Assembly: GCA_947488435.1 (NCBI GenBank)
Contig: CANKZG010000001.1
Location: forward strand, 248,001-312,000
Length of the DNA: 64,000 bases
Direction of reading: 5' to 3'
DNA from: an uncultured Flavobacteriaceae bacterium
Lineage (GTDB): Bacteria > Bacteroidota > Bacteroidia > Flavobacteriales > Flavobacteriaceae
Shown: positions 43,270 through 51,390 of the stretch, piece after piece
How the letters are laid out: each line of letters begins with the position of its first letter
Position numbering within the stretch: position 1 is the first letter of the stretch
Notes under the pieces: model-generated
What the model saw: only the letters and a program-made list of their open reading frames with translations
Told to the model about the DNA's origin: nothing
Database searches by the model: none
Made by a program: the position numbers and the translations under genes

Positions 43270-44427
43270 ATGGATACCGACAAAATACCAATTAGATCCC
43301 CACATTTAGAAGGAGCAGAAGTTTCCTGGTTTGCACCAATCTGTAATGGTGATGATCGTTATATTGGAGAAAAAGATATGTCATTTAAAAGTACTTTTGA
43401 AAATACCTCAGAAATACTTTTAACCGCAGACAAACACGGTTATAGAAATATACTATGCCCGTCTTCCTATCAAGTAGGACAAGATACGCTACCGTTTGTA
43501 GCTGCTGTGGCTCCAATGACAGAGCAAATTAACCTTCTGGCAGCTGTACGTTGTGGAGAAATACATCCTCCCATGCTAGCCAGAACCTTAGCAACTATTG
43601 ATCATATATTAAAAGGACGATTTACAATTAATATAATTTCTTCCAACTTACCAGGACAAGATCTTTCTTCTGAAGATCGTTACCAGAAATCCCGTGAAGT
43701 AATTGAAATTCTCAAGCAAGCTTGGACGCAAGATGAAATAAATTATCAAGGCAAATTCTATAATTTAAAACTGCCATCGCTCCCTGCCAAACCTTATCAA
43801 AAAAATGGACCTCTACTCTATTTCGGAGGGTATTCTCCTCCAGCGGTGGAATTATGTGCTGAACACTGCGATGTGTATTTAATGTGGCCTGAAACAGAAG
43901 GGAACCTGAGAAAATTAATGAAAAACATGAGCGCCAAGGCAGCCGGTTATGGGCGCAAAGTAGATTTTGGCTTACGTGTACATGTAGTTGTAAGAGAAAC
44001 CGAAGAGGAAGCTAGAGCTTATGCAGATAGTATTATATCAAAGTTAGGAGTAGAACAAGGCATTGAACTGCGTGAAAGATCCTTAGATGCTAAATCCTAT
44101 GGTGTAAGTAGACAAGCTCAGATGCGAGAAATCTCTAAAGATGACGGTTATGTAGAAGATCATATGTGGACAGGAATTGGCAAAGGTCGATCAGGTTGTG
44201 GCGCAGCACTTGTTGGAAATCCAGACCAAATTGTAGAAAAATTAAATCGCTATATGGATATGGGAATAAGATCCTTTATCTTTTCCGGTTATCCACATAA
44301 AGAAGAAGCTGAACGATTTGCAAAACTCGTACTTCCACGATTAAAGACATTTTCAATGCCAATTGAGCAAGGAAAAGTGAGTACAGAAGAACCATTGAGT
44401 CCGTTGGGGGCAGGAATACGGGTTTAA
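43270..44427 (+). CDS. SsuD/SmoC-like FMNH2-dependent sulfonate monooxygenase (LLM class)
   Basis: A 385-residue luciferase-like monooxygenase. Alkanesulfonate-monooxygenase features are Trp206 (YLMWPE), Arg236 and His238 in GLRVHVVVRETEEEA, Arg307 in KGRSGCGAALVG and Tyr341 in SGYPHKEEAERF. In E. coli SsuD the equivalent Arg, His, Arg and Tyr positions bind sulfonate and flavin peroxide. The enzyme would use O2 and FMNH2 to split a C-S bond, giving sulfite and an aldehyde. The adjacent AKR, FMN reductase, symporter and sulfite-oxidase genes support a sulfonate substrate. Dimethylsulfone-type enzymes (SfnG) are the main alternative within the family. Confidence 0.87.
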   Translation: MDTDKIPIRSPHLEGAEVSWFAPICNGDDRYIGEKDMSFKSTFENTSEILLTADKHGYRNILCPSSYQVGQDTLPFVAAVAPMTEQINLLAAVRCGEIHPPMLARTLATIDHILKGRFTINIISSNLPGQDLSSEDRYQKSREVIEILKQAWTQDEINYQGKFYNLKLPSLPAKPYQKNGPLLYFGGYSPPAVELCAEHCDVYLMWPETEGNLRKLMKNMSAKAAGYGRKVDFGLRVHVVVRETEEEARAYADSIISKLGVEQGIELRERSLDAKSYGVSRQAQMREISKDDGYVEDHMWTGIGKGRSGCGAALVGNPDQIVEKLNRYMDMGIRSFIFSGYPHKEEAERFAKLVLPRLKTFSMPIEQGKVSTEEPLSPLGAGIRV

Positions 44428-44477
44428 AACCATTTTTGGCTTATTATTTAGCGAACAAAGTCTTATATTACAATGTT

Positions 44478-44524
44478 TAAGTGGTTATTGTTTCTTCTCT
44501 AATTGAAGGAATTATAACCACTTA
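44478..44524. repeat. 11-bp perfect inverted repeat before the symporter gene
   Basis: TAAGTGGTTAT (44478-44488) and ATAACCACTTA (44514-44524) are perfect arms around a 25-base loop, in the 133-base gap between the monooxygenase and the symporter. There is no T-run after it, so it is not a classical terminator. It could attenuate or process the operon transcript, or bind a second regulator. Confidence 0.5.
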
Positions 44525-44560
44525 GGAAGAATTGACATACTAATTTAACCAATAGATTTC

Positions 44561-46105
44561 ATGATTGATTTACTTATTGTTTGCGCCTATTTTATAATTG
44601 TTTTTGTAACTGCCATAACAGGAAGAACATCAAAGGACGCCTCGGTAGAAGACTACTTTCTAAGTGGTCGCAACTTACGCTGGCCTTCCATAGCATTCTC
44701 AACCATTGCTACCAATGTTCAAGGCTATCAATTCTTGGGTTTCATGGGATCAGCTTATCTCTATGGTCTGGCCCAAGCAAATTTTGAAATTAATGCTATT
44801 CAAGGGTTGTTATTGGCTGCCTTTATTTTTGTTCCCATGTACTTCAGGGAAAAAATCATTACCATTACGCAATTTATAAAAACACGGTTAGGTAGCACTG
44901 TAGCACTAATTTATTCTGCATCTAACATTCTTCTTTTTTCTACTATTACACTTGGCGCTGCCCTATTTTGGGGAGCTTACTCTGTAGATTTAGTATTTGG
45001 TGATTATTTGGCGTTCATTCATGAAGAACGTTTAATTCGTATTGCTATTCTCATTGTATTTCTAGGTTTATTTTCTGCTACCTATACATATTTTGGAGGA
45101 TTAGCTGCTGTAGTAAGAACGGATGTTATACAGTTTGCCATTCTATTATCGGGTGGTATTGTCGTATTGTTCATCGCAATTTATCATTTAGGTGGATGGT
45201 CTCAATTATATGAAAAAACTGGTGATCTCATGCATTTGCATTTGCCCGCGGATCACCCTACACTTCCATGGATACATATTTTTGGTGCTTTTCTTCTGAA
45301 CATCAATTATTGGTGTGCCAATCAATCCGTTGTTCAACGGTCACTTGCTGCTAAGAGCTTGAAAGATGTTCAAATAGGACTTATGGTTGGTGGAGTTATG
45401 AAATATTTTATGGCTGCAATTATTATTCTTCCAGGTATTGCGCTAGTAGGTATTTTAGGAGATAGCGGTCTTACCGATCCCGATGGTGCGTTCCCGTATT
45501 TGGTAGACACCTATTTACCGGTTGGACTTAAAGGCCTTATTCTTTGTGCACTTTTTGCCTCCTTGATGAGTACCGTTGACTCTACATTTAATTCGCTAGC
45601 CACATTATGGTCTATTGATATTTATAAGGTTTATATAAACAAAAAAGCAACAGACCAGCAAGTTGTAAGTTCTGGTAAAAAGGCTATTTTGTTATCTTTT
45701 ATATCGGGGGTTGTTATTGGCATTGTGCTATTATATCTTAAGTTCAACAATCCGGAAGCTGCTTTTACACATACTTTAAATGAGCTTCGTTATTATATTA
45801 ATTGTGGTATTGTAGTGCTAATATGTGCTGCAGCCTTTTTAGCATTCCCCAAACAAAAAGTGGCGCTTTTGGGCTTTATATCCACAGTTCCATTACAATT
45901 TTTGTTTATCTGGCTGTTCCCCGAAATGAATTATTTGGTACGTGCGATGTGGGTAATCATCGTAGGGTTTATGGTAATTTGGTTAGGTTCAACAACCGGG
46001 TTTGTAAAGAATAAATTAAAACCTGAACCCGCCTCTCCTATGCTAGCAAAAGCAGGTATTGGAATGGCTATCTCACTAATAGTTTTACATATTGTATTTC
46101 ATTAA
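44561..46105 (+). CDS. Sodium:solute symporter (SSS family, SGLT-like)
   Basis: A 514-residue transporter with about 13-14 helices. Family segments are DYFLSGRNLRWPSIAFSTIA near residue 33, TYTYFGGLAAVVRTDVIQF near 168 and LKGLILCALFASLMSTVDST near 327, which contains the conserved Na+-site serines. Bacteroidota SGLT-like members import sugars, sialic acids and related solutes with Na+. Within this operon it is the obvious importer for the organosulfonate or a sulfonated sugar. The sulfite-oxidase gene starts 5 bases after its stop. Confidence 0.92.
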   Translation: MIDLLIVCAYFIIVFVTAITGRTSKDASVEDYFLSGRNLRWPSIAFSTIATNVQGYQFLGFMGSAYLYGLAQANFEINAIQGLLLAAFIFVPMYFREKIITITQFIKTRLGSTVALIYSASNILLFSTITLGAALFWGAYSVDLVFGDYLAFIHEERLIRIAILIVFLGLFSATYTYFGGLAAVVRTDVIQFAILLSGGIVVLFIAIYHLGGWSQLYEKTGDLMHLHLPADHPTLPWIHIFGAFLLNINYWCANQSVVQRSLAAKSLKDVQIGLMVGGVMKYFMAAIIILPGIALVGILGDSGLTDPDGAFPYLVDTYLPVGLKGLILCALFASLMSTVDSTFNSLATLWSIDIYKVYINKKATDQQVVSSGKKAILLSFISGVVIGIVLLYLKFNNPEAAFTHTLNELRYYINCGIVVLICAAAFLAFPKQKVALLGFISTVPLQFLFIWLFPEMNYLVRAMWVIIVGFMVIWLGSTTGFVKNKLKPEPASPMLAKAGIGMAISLIVLHIVFH

Positions 46106-46110
46106 TTACA

Positions 46111-47334
46111 ATGAAAAGAAGAAATTTTATTACTAAAAGCGCCCTAGGAACGCTTACAACATTGTTAGGAACAGAGATCGTTTTCGGCAGCACAATGCCT
46201 AGAGATTATAACCCCTTAGCATTACAGGATCCGGATCCTTTTAAACTCTTCAATAAGGACTCTGGTATGTCGGTATTGAATACGAAGCCATGGAATATTG
46301 AAGCTACCGCTCATCTATTGGACGACAGAGTAACGCCAAATTCAGTCATGTTTATTCGTAATAATGGTCTTATCCCGGAAAATGTTGACATCAATACTTG
46401 GTCATTGACTTTTGACGGTGAATCGGTGGAAAACAACAAAGTTTATACCTTAGCCGAGCTAAAATCAAAATTTAAGCAATATACCTATCAACTTACCTTA
46501 GAATGTGGCGGTAATGGGCGTAGTGAATTTAATCCTCCCGCTAAGGGAAATCAATGGACTATTGGAGCTGTTGCCAGCGCAGAATGGACAGGAGTACGTT
46601 TACGTGATCTTTTGGATGACGTTGGTATTAAAAATGATGCCGTTTACATTGGGTATCATGCCGCAGACACACACCTAAGTCGCAACCCAGATAAAGAACC
46701 TATATCCAGAGGAGTCCCTATAGCAAAAGCTTTGCAGGAAGAAACCTTGATCGCTTTTAAAATGAATGGAAAAGATATTCCGCTTGCCCATGGGTTTCCG
46801 CTGCGTTTAATTGCTGGAGGTTGGCCCGCTTCCGCCTCTGGAAAATGGCTCAATCGCATTAGTGTACGAAACAAAATTCATGATGGAGCAAAAATGACAG
46901 GCACTTCTTATCGTGTTCCTTGTAAGCCAGTAGCTCCTGGGGGAAAGGTCGCCGAAGAAGATATGTGTATTATAGAATCGATGCCTGTAAAATCCTTGAT
47001 TACTTACCCAAAATCCGGTGCAATTCTAAAAGACGGACAATCCCTGAATATAAGGGGACATGCTTGGGCAGGGGAATTAGAAGTTTCCAAAATGGAGTAT
47101 TCTATAGATTTTGGAGCCAGTTGGAAAAGCTGTACTTTGGAAAAACCTGTTAATCGTCTAGCCTGGCAACATTTTTCTGCCACAATTTCGAATTTCCCGA
47201 AAAAGGGATATTATGAGGTATGGGCAAGAGCTACCGATAGTCAGGGTTTAGCACAACCCATGATACTTCCAGGTTGGAACCCTAAAGGATATTTAAATAA
47301 TGCATGTCATCGTATTGCTATTAAAATAACTTAG
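46111..47334 (+). CDS. Periplasmic sulfite oxidase/dehydrogenase-like molybdoenzyme
   Basis: A 407-residue sulfite oxidase-family protein. The N-terminus KRRNFITKSALGTLTTLLG is a twin-arginine signal. Residues ~60-265 form the molybdopterin domain with the Mo-ligand Cys132 in LECGGNGRSEF and the cofactor segment HGFPLRLIAGGWPASASGKW (227-246). Residues ~290-407 form the Mo-co dimerisation domain (WAGELEVSKMEYSIDFGASW). It likely oxidises sulfite to sulfate in the periplasm and gives electrons to the membrane cytochrome c encoded 1 base downstream, as in SorT/SorU-type systems. No heme domain is fused to it. SoxC-like or other substrates remain possible. Confidence 0.88.
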   Translation: MKRRNFITKSALGTLTTLLGTEIVFGSTMPRDYNPLALQDPDPFKLFNKDSGMSVLNTKPWNIEATAHLLDDRVTPNSVMFIRNNGLIPENVDINTWSLTFDGESVENNKVYTLAELKSKFKQYTYQLTLECGGNGRSEFNPPAKGNQWTIGAVASAEWTGVRLRDLLDDVGIKNDAVYIGYHAADTHLSRNPDKEPISRGVPIAKALQEETLIAFKMNGKDIPLAHGFPLRLIAGGWPASASGKWLNRISVRNKIHDGAKMTGTSYRVPCKPVAPGGKVAEEDMCIIESMPVKSLITYPKSGAILKDGQSLNIRGHAWAGELEVSKMEYSIDFGASWKSCTLEKPVNRLAWQHFSATISNFPKKGYYEVWARATDSQGLAQPMILPGWNPKGYLNNACHRIAIKIT

Positions 47335-47335
47335 A

Positions 47336-47800
47336 ATGCCTAAAGAACAAGATTTTAGAAAGCAGGTACGTCTAGTCTATCATTATTTACTTTTAACCTT
47401 TGTAAGTGTTGTATTGATCATTTTTGGAGTTATTTATATAACCACCGAACCTGATGTTAGCTATACTTTACCAGAAACAATAGCACCAGAAACAACAGCA
47501 TTAGACGCTGAAATTATAGCCGGTATTCATGTTCCAACTGGATTTGTTGAAGGAGACGGTCTTCCCCTTGTAATTCAAAATTGCACAAATTGTCATGCAG
47601 CCGCTTTAGTCACTCAAAACAGAATGAGCCGTGAAGGTTGGGTCGCCACTATTCGTTGGATGCAGGAAACTCAGAATCTATGGGATCTTGGTGAAAATGA
47701 AACAGCTATTGTTGACTATTTAGCAACCCATTATGCTCCAGATCAAAAGGGTCGTCGTGAAAATCTAGCAACTACAGAATGGTATCAATTGAAACCATAA
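47336..47800 (+). CDS. Membrane-anchored monoheme cytochrome c
   Basis: A 154-residue protein with one N-terminal helix (residues ~14-35) and a periplasmic domain with one heme c site, CTNCH (83-87). Met97 or Met109 may be the axial ligand. It follows the sulfite-oxidase gene by 1 base, so it is the likely electron acceptor, carrying electrons to the respiratory chain. It is the last gene of the operon; no GC-rich terminator hairpin is seen after it. Confidence 0.9.
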   Translation: MPKEQDFRKQVRLVYHYLLLTFVSVVLIIFGVIYITTEPDVSYTLPETIAPETTALDAEIIAGIHVPTGFVEGDGLPLVIQNCTNCHAAALVTQNRMSREGWVATIRWMQETQNLWDLGENETAIVDYLATHYAPDQKGRRENLATTEWYQLKP

Positions 47801-47817
47801 ATCTGATATCTTTCTGG

Positions 47818-47850
47818 TTGTTTTTAAATTTTCTTTATCACATATTTTCG
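47818..47850 (+). promoter_or_regulatory. Candidate promoter for the tandem VCBS lipoprotein genes
   Basis: TTG (47818-47820), 22 bases, then TATTTTCG (47843-47850), 7/8 to TAnnTTTG. It would give a leader of about 185 bases before the ATG at 48042. Confidence 0.3.
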
Positions 47851-48041
47851 AATTCCGTTAGCATCCAAAAATAGAATTGTGTTTTAAATCTAAGCTTTCA
47901 ACTCACAATTTCCTTACAATTTTAAACAGCTATAACGTAATAGTATTCTTAAAAGATAATCCTTATGTATTTAAAGAAAATATTAACCCTTACCACCTTC
48001 CATGTTCAATAGAGAATACTTATCTTTCCTTCCTATTTGCA

Positions 48042-51000
48042 ATGAATATGAGAAGGATTTCTGGGCTTTTTTTCATTCTGTGTTTTGTCTTTTGTGCCTG
48101 TACTAAAAAGAACGATCCTCTTTTTCTTAAAATACCTTCTTCCGTAACTAATATCGATTTTTCCAATACACTTGTTGATACTCCTGAATTGAATATATTA
48201 ACCTATTTATATTATTATAATGGAGCAGGTGTGGCCGCAGCAGATTTTAACAATGATGGATTAATAGATCTTTATTTTACAGCAAATCAGGGACCAGATA
48301 AAATTTATCTCAATAAGGGAGACTTTACTTTTGAAGACATTACGCAACAATCTGGAATCCATAACACAACGGCGTGGACCACTGGAGTTACACATATTGA
48401 TATTAATAACGACGGACTGCTCGATATATATATATGTAAAATTGGCGATTACCGAGGTATTACAGGGCAAAATTTACTTTATATAAATCAGGGGGTAAAT
48501 GCTCAAGGTATTCCTACTTTTAAGGAAGATGCCAAAGCATTTGGCTTAGATTTTTCTGGCTTTTCTACGCAAGCATCATTCTTTGATTATGATCTAGATG
48601 GAGATTTAGATCTCTTTTTACTTAATCATTCTGTGCATCCCAGTAGTAATTATGGCAAAGGAAAAAAAAGAACCGAGATCAACTCCGTTTCGGGCGACAA
48701 ATTGTTTCGAAATGACAATGGGTTTTTTACGGACGCTTCCGAAATTGCAGGAATTTTTCAGGGAAGCATTGGTTATGGATTAGGACTTAGCGTAAGCGAC
48801 GTTAATAACGACGGTTATCCGGATATTTATGTTGGTAACGATTTTTTTGAAAATGATTACTTATACATAAATCAAAAGAATGGTACTTTTTATGAGGTAA
48901 TTTCTAAAGACTCTAGGAAACTGGGACATACCACTCACTTTTCTATGGGGAATGACATTGCGGATATTAATAATGATGGCCTTACAGATATTCTATCTTT
49001 AGATATGCTTCCAGAAGATTTGGAAACCTATAAAACCTCTGGTTTGGAATATGACTTTCCTACCTATCAGTATTATCTTAAAAATGGGTACGCTCCTCAA
49101 TACATGCAAAACACATTGCATTTAAATTTAGGGAATTCCGTATTTAGTGAAGTAGCCTCAGTAAGCGGTATTGCTGCAACAGAATGGTCATGGGGGGCTT
49201 TATTCGCAGATTATGATAATGACGGTTTTAAAGATCTCTTCATTTCTAATGGGATAAAGGGAGCAACAAACGATATGGATTTCATCAATTTTATTGCTAA
49301 TGATCACATTCAAAATAAAATCAATAAAGGAATGTCGACAGAAGATTTAGACTTTATTGACAAAATGCCAGAGAAAAAAGTACCGAATTATTTTTTTAAA
49401 AATAATACAGATCTCACCTTTCAAAATACAACTTCAACTTGGTATCTCCAAGAAGACACGTTTAGTAATGGCGCCATTTATGCAGATCTAGACAACGATG
49501 GAGATTTAGATATTGTGGTTAATAACGTTAACGAAAATGCCCATGTTTTAAAAAATGTTCAAGATCAGAAGCTTAAAAATAACGCCCTCTCAATTCGCTT
49601 AAAAGGGAACAAAACCAACCCCTTCGGTATTGGAGCTAAATTAATCGGGTATCAACAAGCAAACAAAATTGTTCAAGAGCATTTTCCTTCCAGGGGTTAT
49701 TTATCTGCTGTTTCCAATAGCATACACCTAGGCTTAGGAAAAGATGCTACTTTAGATTCCCTACAAATTGTTTGGCCAGGAGGTTTATTTCAAACGTTAA
49801 AGACTATCACTACACCAACTATGGTATTGGATATTGCCAATGCTTCAGGTAATTTTTACACCAATAATACTACAACTGCAAATACCGCATTTGCCCTAAA
49901 AGATAGCTTGGTACGTTTTAAACATCAAGAAGCAACGACCATAGAGTTCGATCGAGATCCTCTTGTTCCCTTTGCGAATACCAATCAAGGTCCTATGATT
50001 TCGGTAGCAGACACCAATGGAGATGGACTTGAAGATGTTTTTATTAGCGGAGCTAAGGCACAAGCTTCCGCTTTATTCATGCAGGACAGCTTAGGCGTTT
50101 TTACTGCAAGTCAACAAGATTTATTTTTGGAAGATGCTTTAAATGAAGATACTTCACAGGTTTTTTTTGATGCTAACGGAGACTCCTTTCCCGATTTATT
50201 GGTAGTAAGCGGAGGCAACGAGTTTAAATCTTCTAAAACCTTACAACCTAGACTTTACATAAATGAAAAAGGGGTATTCAAAAAAAGTTCGACACAATTT
50301 AGTGGGATAGAGTTAAATGCCTCTGCGGTAGATGTTGTAGATTTTGACAATGATGGAGATTTAGATGTCACCATTGTATCAGATCAGGTGCCGCAACAAT
50401 TTGGTAAAACCCCGAAACAATATTTGTTTCGAAATGACGGTCACGGCAACTTCATAGAGGTAACGCAAGCTATGGCTTATGCCATAGAAGATCTAGGTAA
50501 TGTTAAAGATTTTTTATGGGTAGATATCGATCAAAATGGATACAAAGACCTTATTGCAGTAGGGTATTGGATGCCTATATCTATTTTTACCAATAATGGC
50601 ACCACCCTGAATCCTGTAAACGTTTCTGGATTAGAAACATCCCATGGATGGTGGAATACAATTATTGCCGAGGATTTTGACCAGGACGGTGATATTGATT
50701 TGGTAGCCGGAAACTGGGGTAAAAACAGTAAGTTTTCTGCTTCCATAGAAAAACCAATTACCCTCTATAGTTCTGATTTTGATGAAAACGGATCTATAGA
50801 GCCTTTAGTTACCTATTTCCATAAGAACAAAGAAACTCCGTTTGCTTCTAAGGATGAGTTGGTAAAACAGATGCCCTTTTTGAACAAAAAATTCCTTTCC
50901 TATAAAAATTTTGCCGCAGCAAGCATAACTGAGTTGTTCGGTGCAAAAAAATTGAAGGCAGCCTATAAAAAGAAAACTTATGAACTCGCTAGTTGTTATT

Positions 51001-51386
51001 TTGAAAATGATGGAAGTGGGAATTTTATAAAAAAGGAACTGCCATTTATTGCACAAACCTCTTCAGTAACCGATATGATGGTTGAAGATTTTAATAATGA
51101 TGGTTTAAAAGATCTCATACTAATAGGAAATATTGATGAAATTAGCACACAATTAGGCAGGTTGGATGCTATGCATGGAATAGTTTTAAATTTTACTCCA
51201 AACGGAAATTTTCAATGGGATAGTAACATTCGTTTCCCTATTGATGGCCCTGCTCGTAGTATTCAAAAACTTAAGGTGCAAAATGAGGAACATTATATAG
51301 TTGGCATCAATAACGACAAACCTATTATTTTTAAAAAAGCGGTTTCTGATAAAATTCAGGAACATGACAAACAATCGGATTTATAA
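48042..51386 (+). CDS. Large VCBS/FG-GAP lipoprotein with internal ASPIC/UnbV domain (second copy)
   Basis: A 1114-residue paralogue of the protein at 36295. The frame is open from a TTG at 47877, but the ATG at 48042 (or 48048) puts a lipoprotein signal, ILCFVFCAC, at the N-terminus, so I use it. The repeats have loops such as DFNNDGLIDLYFT, DINNDGLLDIYIC, DYDLDGDLDLFLL, DLDNDGDLDIVVN and DFDQDGDIDLVAG. An ASPIC/UnbV-like strand set (SLQIVWPGGLFQTLKTITT) lies near the middle. The third copy starts 4 bases after its stop, so the two are one operon. The role is unknown; an extracellular binding or scaffold function is plausible. Confidence 0.85.
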   Translation: MNMRRISGLFFILCFVFCACTKKNDPLFLKIPSSVTNIDFSNTLVDTPELNILTYLYYYNGAGVAAADFNNDGLIDLYFTANQGPDKIYLNKGDFTFEDITQQSGIHNTTAWTTGVTHIDINNDGLLDIYICKIGDYRGITGQNLLYINQGVNAQGIPTFKEDAKAFGLDFSGFSTQASFFDYDLDGDLDLFLLNHSVHPSSNYGKGKKRTEINSVSGDKLFRNDNGFFTDASEIAGIFQGSIGYGLGLSVSDVNNDGYPDIYVGNDFFENDYLYINQKNGTFYEVISKDSRKLGHTTHFSMGNDIADINNDGLTDILSLDMLPEDLETYKTSGLEYDFPTYQYYLKNGYAPQYMQNTLHLNLGNSVFSEVASVSGIAATEWSWGALFADYDNDGFKDLFISNGIKGATNDMDFINFIANDHIQNKINKGMSTEDLDFIDKMPEKKVPNYFFKNNTDLTFQNTTSTWYLQEDTFSNGAIYADLDNDGDLDIVVNNVNENAHVLKNVQDQKLKNNALSIRLKGNKTNPFGIGAKLIGYQQANKIVQEHFPSRGYLSAVSNSIHLGLGKDATLDSLQIVWPGGLFQTLKTITTPTMVLDIANASGNFYTNNTTTANTAFALKDSLVRFKHQEATTIEFDRDPLVPFANTNQGPMISVADTNGDGLEDVFISGAKAQASALFMQDSLGVFTASQQDLFLEDALNEDTSQVFFDANGDSFPDLLVVSGGNEFKSSKTLQPRLYINEKGVFKKSSTQFSGIELNASAVDVVDFDNDGDLDVTIVSDQVPQQFGKTPKQYLFRNDGHGNFIEVTQAMAYAIEDLGNVKDFLWVDIDQNGYKDLIAVGYWMPISIFTNNGTTLNPVNVSGLETSHGWWNTIIAEDFDQDGDIDLVAGNWGKNSKFSASIEKPITLYSSDFDENGSIEPLVTYFHKNKETPFASKDELVKQMPFLNKKFLSYKNFAAASITELFGAKKLKAAYKKKTYELASCYFENDGSGNFIKKELPFIAQTSSVTDMMVEDFNNDGLKDLILIGNIDEISTQLGRLDAMHGIVLNFTPNGNFQWDSNIRFPIDGPARSIQKLKVQNEEHYIVGINNDKPIIFKKAVSDKIQEHDKQSDL

Positions 51387-51390
51387 GTTC

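Noticed and set aside
47877-48041. 55-residue N-terminal extension of the second VCBS lipoprotein
   Set aside because: The lipoprotein signal begins at the ATG at 48042; the upstream frame starts with TTG and has no signal-like or conserved content.
50615-50626. TGTAAACGTTTC, close to the sulfonate-locus operator core
   Set aside because: It lies inside the second large VCBS gene, matches only one full half plus three bases of the other, and is explained by the codons for Val-Asn-Val-Ser.
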